Shown here: in pieces, positions 6,369 through 8,493 of the stretch | Numbering within the stretch: the stretch's first letter is position 1 | How the letters are laid out: every line of letters starts with the position of its first letter | DNA from: Marinobacter sp. | GTDB taxonomy: Bacteria > Pseudomonadota > Gammaproteobacteria > Pseudomonadales > Oleiphilaceae | Length of the DNA stretch: 8,493 bases | Direction of reading: 5' to 3' | NCBI GenBank assembly: GCA_017643965.1 | Contig: JAEPMM010000121.1 | Location: 1-8,493 of the forward strand | The notes under the pieces: generated by a model | Told to the model about the DNA's origin: nothing | Databases searched by the model: none | What the model saw: only the letters and a program-made list of their open reading frames with translations | Made by a program: the position numbers and the translations under genes

Positions 6369-6692
6369 TTACAGGTTGCCTTTGACGAAGGCCCGCAACT
6401 GGCCCAAGGTGCCGGCACCGGTCTGCCGGGCCACCACGCCGCCCTCGCGGAACAGCGCCAGGGTCGGAATGCTGCGGATTCCCATGCGAGCCGCCGTTTC
6501 CGGGCTGTCATCCACGTTGACCTTGGCCACTACCAGGTCATCGCCCAGTTCGTCGGCGATTTCTTCAAGCATGGGGCCAACAGTCTTGCAGGGGCCGCAC
6601 CAGGGTGCCCAGAAATCGACCAGGACCGGCTTGTCGTTACGACCAACGGCCGCATCAAAGTTGCTGTCGTTTACTTCAACGATGTTGCTCAT
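6369..6692 (-). CDS. trxA: Thioredoxin 1
   Basis: A 107-residue single-domain thioredoxin, the usual length for bacterial TrxA. It holds the redox-active WCGPC at 31-35 (Cys32, Cys35), the buried Asp26 in VLVDFWAPW, and the cis-proline Pro76 in IRSIPTLALF. It is cytoplasmic, without a signal peptide, and should reduce protein disulfides using electrons from thioredoxin reductase. The start at 6692 is supported by GGAG upstream with good spacing and by the standard MSNIVEV-like N-terminus; extending upstream to 6818 adds only sequence unlike the family. The gene is followed by its own intrinsic terminator and preceded by the truncated lpxR on the same strand with 112 bp between, so it is probably transcribed from that gap. 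No rho gene, its frequent chromosomal neighbour in gammaproteobacteria, lies downstream here. Confidence 0.96.
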   Translation of the reverse strand: MSNIVEVNDSNFDAAVGRNDKPVLVDFWAPWCGPCKTVGPMLEEIADELGDDLVVAKVNVDDSPETAARMGIRSIPTLALFREGGVVARQTGAGTLGQLRAFVKGNL

Positions 6693-6804
6693 ATCGTTTC
6701 TCCGTTTCCAGTAATGCCTGAACCTAACCATGCGCCCTGCTCTTGCTGAAAACCAATTGCTCAGCGGTATACATGGTATTTCCCAGGGTGATGTACACCG
6801 GTTG

Positions 6805-7440
6805 TCAGTGACTGCCAAAGCGTTTGCTCAGCACCAGTCCGCCCCAGACCAGGGTGCGATCACCGGTACCGTTCTTGATTTCGGAGCTCTGCACACGCAA
6901 CACGTAGCTCAGCTCCATGTTGTCCCAGAGCGTGTAGGTGTAACCGGCCCAGACTTCCGCTAGCAGCACATTCAGATCATTGGCACTGAGTTCGTGATCA
7001 GAATCCCGGAACTGACCCTGCAGGAAAGCGTTGTAGGCCCTGGCCTTCACCGACAGGCCACCCCAGAAGTAGTTCTCCCGACCGCCGACCGCGGAGACGC
7101 TGGGCGCCCGCTCACCGTAGGCCATCAATTCCGGGTTGAAGCGGTTATCCGGCGACGAAATCAGCCCTCCCCGGAACACCAGGGCGGCGCCAAATTCAGT
7201 GAGGTATCCGACGCTCCCAAAGTAGGTCACCTTGAACTTGCTGCCCGGCTCACTGCCATCCAGGTACTGGTGGTAGGCCGCGGAGTACCGCAAGGTAGGC
7301 TCGCCCCCTTCGGAGATCTGGTGATCCCAGCCTTCGGGCTTGTCACTGCCGGTGGCCTTGTGAATCGCATTCTGACTGTGCTCAAACAGGTCTAAGCCCA
7401 GGGCACCAACGGTCAGCGAGGTGGTCCATCCCGAGGTGCC
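6805..7440 (-). pseudogene. lpxR: 5'-truncated LpxR-family lipid A 3'-O-deacylase (DUF2219)
   Basis: The minus-strand frame from about 7440 to 6805 encodes roughly 210 residues that look like the C-terminal two-thirds of an LpxR-family outer-membrane beta-barrel. It starts with WTTSLTVGALGLDLFEH and includes SQNAIHKATGSDKPEGWDHQ, matching the family's QN-x-xH-x-x-(T)GSD-x-x-GWD-Q region with its conserved histidine. It ends with alternating barrel strands and a C-terminal SKRFGSH. LpxR removes the 3'-acyloxyacyl chain of lipid A at the outer membrane. Missing are the signal peptide and the N-terminal strands with the Asn-Asp and Thr active-site residues; no ATG is present and the frame meets TGA at 7485-7483. 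About 100 or more residues are gone and function is unlikely. A start at the in-frame TTG at 7293 would cut the histidine motif too. Family assignment is by eye. Confidence 0.65.
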
Positions 7441-7566
7441 ACCGGCCGGCGCTACGGGGAGTTGTTCGTGAAGCTCGAAGAGTCACTGGGGCACGCCATG
7501 CGGGAGGACGCACGGCGAACTGAGGACGAAGCGCCGGCGTGGACAGCGCCAACGGACAATCACTGA
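7441..7566 (+). pseudogene. 3' fragment of an unrecognised plus-strand gene
   Basis: The plus frame from about 7441 to the TGA at 7564-7566 reads as natural protein: RYGELFVKLEESLGHAMRED, then an acidic tail ending APTDNH. It has no start of its own; the frame extends upstream only into antisense of the lpxR fragment. It looks like the C-terminal 35-40 residues of a lost gene joined to the broken lpxR. I do not recognise the family; a mobile-element origin is possible but unproven. Confidence 0.4.
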
Positions 7567-7591
7567 TCACGAAAACAAAAAGGCCGGCTTG

Positions 7592-7735
7592 ATGAATGCT
7601 TCCGAAAAGAATGTGGTTCTACGGCTTAATGAGCATAAGAAGAACCCATCAAATCCCTGGCGGCTATCTGTCAAATTGCATGGGCGTAGCCATGTTCCAT
7701 CACAGCATTTTATCAGACCGGCGCGCATCTCTTAG
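7592..7735 (+). CDS. Short hypothetical ORF, possibly a truncated gene
   Basis: A 47-codon ORF starting MNASEKNVVLRLNEHKKNPS, with AAAGG 8 nt before its ATG and about 25 bp after the stop of the preceding fragment. Its first 30 or so residues look like a natural N-terminus, hydrophilic and with no membrane segment. The last part overlaps, on the opposite strand, the 3' end of the ltrA-like gene (7700-7735), so it may be a gene start whose remainder was lost where ltrA begins. No family recognised. Confidence 0.3.
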   Translation: MNASEKNVVLRLNEHKKNPSNPWRLSVKLHGRSHVPSQHFIRPARIS

Positions 7736-8493
7736 CGCCAGAAAAATCGGCACACCAATCTGCGAGAACAGCGCCAGGACCCAAAGCCCGTTGCTGACAA
7801 TCGACGGTACGAGGGGATGAACGGCTAGCACAACCAGTGCCATGACAATGCCGAACAGCCTCAGACCGCCGCTGTGGTATTTGTCGGTGGCATCAGTCAC
7901 GGTTCGACGCAGCGCCCATAGCGAAGCTAAAAACACCGCTAGGCCGACCGAGCCAAGCGCGGCGTAGCCGGGCGGATAAGGCTTCCACAGGCCGACGTAG
8001 ACTTGTCCGGCCAGCGCAACGCCAATCGTCACCGCACTCCACAAAATCACGATGTGAGCAAACCAGTATCTCAGCAGCACGGCACTGGTGCGGCTCTTCG
8101 GTTTTTCATTGCCGGCGCAGTCGAAATAAGTCCAGGCCAGCGCGAAGAGGGACAAGCCGCCCATGGTCACATTGAACAGCGTACCCGCGCTGACGCTGTA
8201 GACGCCCTTGTCGGCCAGCGTGACCACCAGTTTAAAGAAGCCTTCACCCAGCAAGATCAACATCAGAAGGCCGAAGCGCTCCGAGATGTGTCCGAGTTGA
8301 GGCACAAAGCGTTCGAAGCGGAGCGTGCCCACGCGCGGCAGCATGTACTGCAGCTGGATTGCTGCCACGCCGGCGGCAAAGACCCAGTAGGCAACCGGTG
8401 TCGGCAAAAAAGACGACAGCGCGAACACCCCGGCCAACACGAAAAAATTCCGCGCCTGTTCCTGCGCCAGTCTATTGGCCGCGTTGTCGGTAC
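7700..8493 (-). CDS. ltrA: LtrA-family (low temperature requirement A) membrane protein, 5' end beyond window
   Basis: The frame is open from the right edge to the TGA at 7702-7700 and gives about 264 residues, the C-terminal part of an integral inner-membrane protein; family members are usually near 360-400 residues. The family hallmark HISERFGLLMLILLGEGFFK (about 68-87 of the visible part) fits the conserved 'H..ERFGLF.iI.LGE' region of LtrA proteins (PF06772). Six or seven hydrophobic segments follow the usual pattern, at roughly residues 18-46, 72-91, 104-122, 143-163, 175-193, 210-225 and 233-250. The C-terminus is short and charged (LRDARRSDKML). LtrA was named from a Listeria locus needed for growth in the cold; its biochemical role is unknown. 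A GTG at 8440 is an internal codon, since coding similarity continues upstream of it. Confidence 0.85.
   Translation of the reverse strand, partial: TDNAANRLAQEQARNFFVLAGVFALSSFLPTPVAYWVFAAGVAAIQLQYMLPRVGTLRFERFVPQLGHISERFGLLMLILLGEGFFKLVVTLADKGVYSVSAGTLFNVTMGGLSLFALAWTYFDCAGNEKPKSRTSAVLLRYWFAHIVILWSAVTIGVALAGQVYVGLWKPYPPGYAALGSVGLAVFLASLWALRRTVTDATDKYHSGGLRLFGIVMALVVLAVHPLVPSIVSNGLWVLALFSQIGVPIFLALRDARRSDKML

Noticed and set aside
6348..7395. Several plus-strand ORFs of 77-133 codons
   Set aside because: All are shadows of trxA and the lpxR fragment on the minus strand.
7382..7570. 62-codon minus-strand ORF
   Set aside because: It is in a different frame from the lpxR fragment and overlaps the better-supported plus-strand fragment.
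7571..7590. AAAAAGGCCGGC as a terminator for ltrA
   Set aside because: Only one half of a typical stem is present, with no matching arm nearby.

Overview
The window looks like chromosomal DNA of a marine-type gammaproteobacterium, perhaps Marinobacter or a relative. This rests on moderately high GC, gene style, and the mix of an LpxR-type outer-membrane deacylase, a NemA-like ene-reductase and several LysR/TetR regulators. It is an inference; no marker gene here fixes the genus. Most of the window is ordinary small regulator/enzyme pairs, and I see no clear novel multigene system. The most interesting parts are two well-formed operator-like sites and two scars of past rearrangement.

Left part (1-1800). 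A TetR-family regulator on the minus strand runs off the left edge and is divergent from an alpha/beta hydrolase on the plus strand. Their shared intergenic region carries a TTGACA/AATAAT promoter for the hydrolase. A tandem 18-bp repeat, each unit holding an AGAA-N5-TTCT dyad, overlaps that promoter and is a good candidate for the TetR operator. Downstream of the hydrolase lie a short remnant of an IS3-type transposase start and an unexplained 11-bp inverted repeat.

Middle (1800-5140). A zinc-free medium-chain NAD(P)H:quinone-reductase-like enzyme (minus) is divergent from a CrgA/DmlR-like LysR regulator (plus). Between them is a perfect 8-bp-arm palindrome (CCGTTTAC-N6-GTAAACGG) of the T-N11-A LysR type, overlapping the likely -35 of the reductase. 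The LysR gene is followed on the same strand by an old-yellow-enzyme (NemA-like) reductase that ends in a strong intrinsic terminator. Together these resemble a small redox module for electrophilic carbonyls or quinones, under one LysR regulator; this is inference.

Right part (5300-8493). On the minus strand are a second LysR regulator (NahR/NodD-like layout), thioredoxin 1 (trxA) with its own terminator, and a 5'-truncated lpxR-like lipid A deacylase. The lpxR reading frame breaks near 7440, where it abuts the plus-strand 3' end of an unrelated, unrecognised ORF followed by another short orphan ORF: a rearrangement junction. The window ends inside an LtrA-family membrane protein (minus strand, 5' end beyond the right edge).
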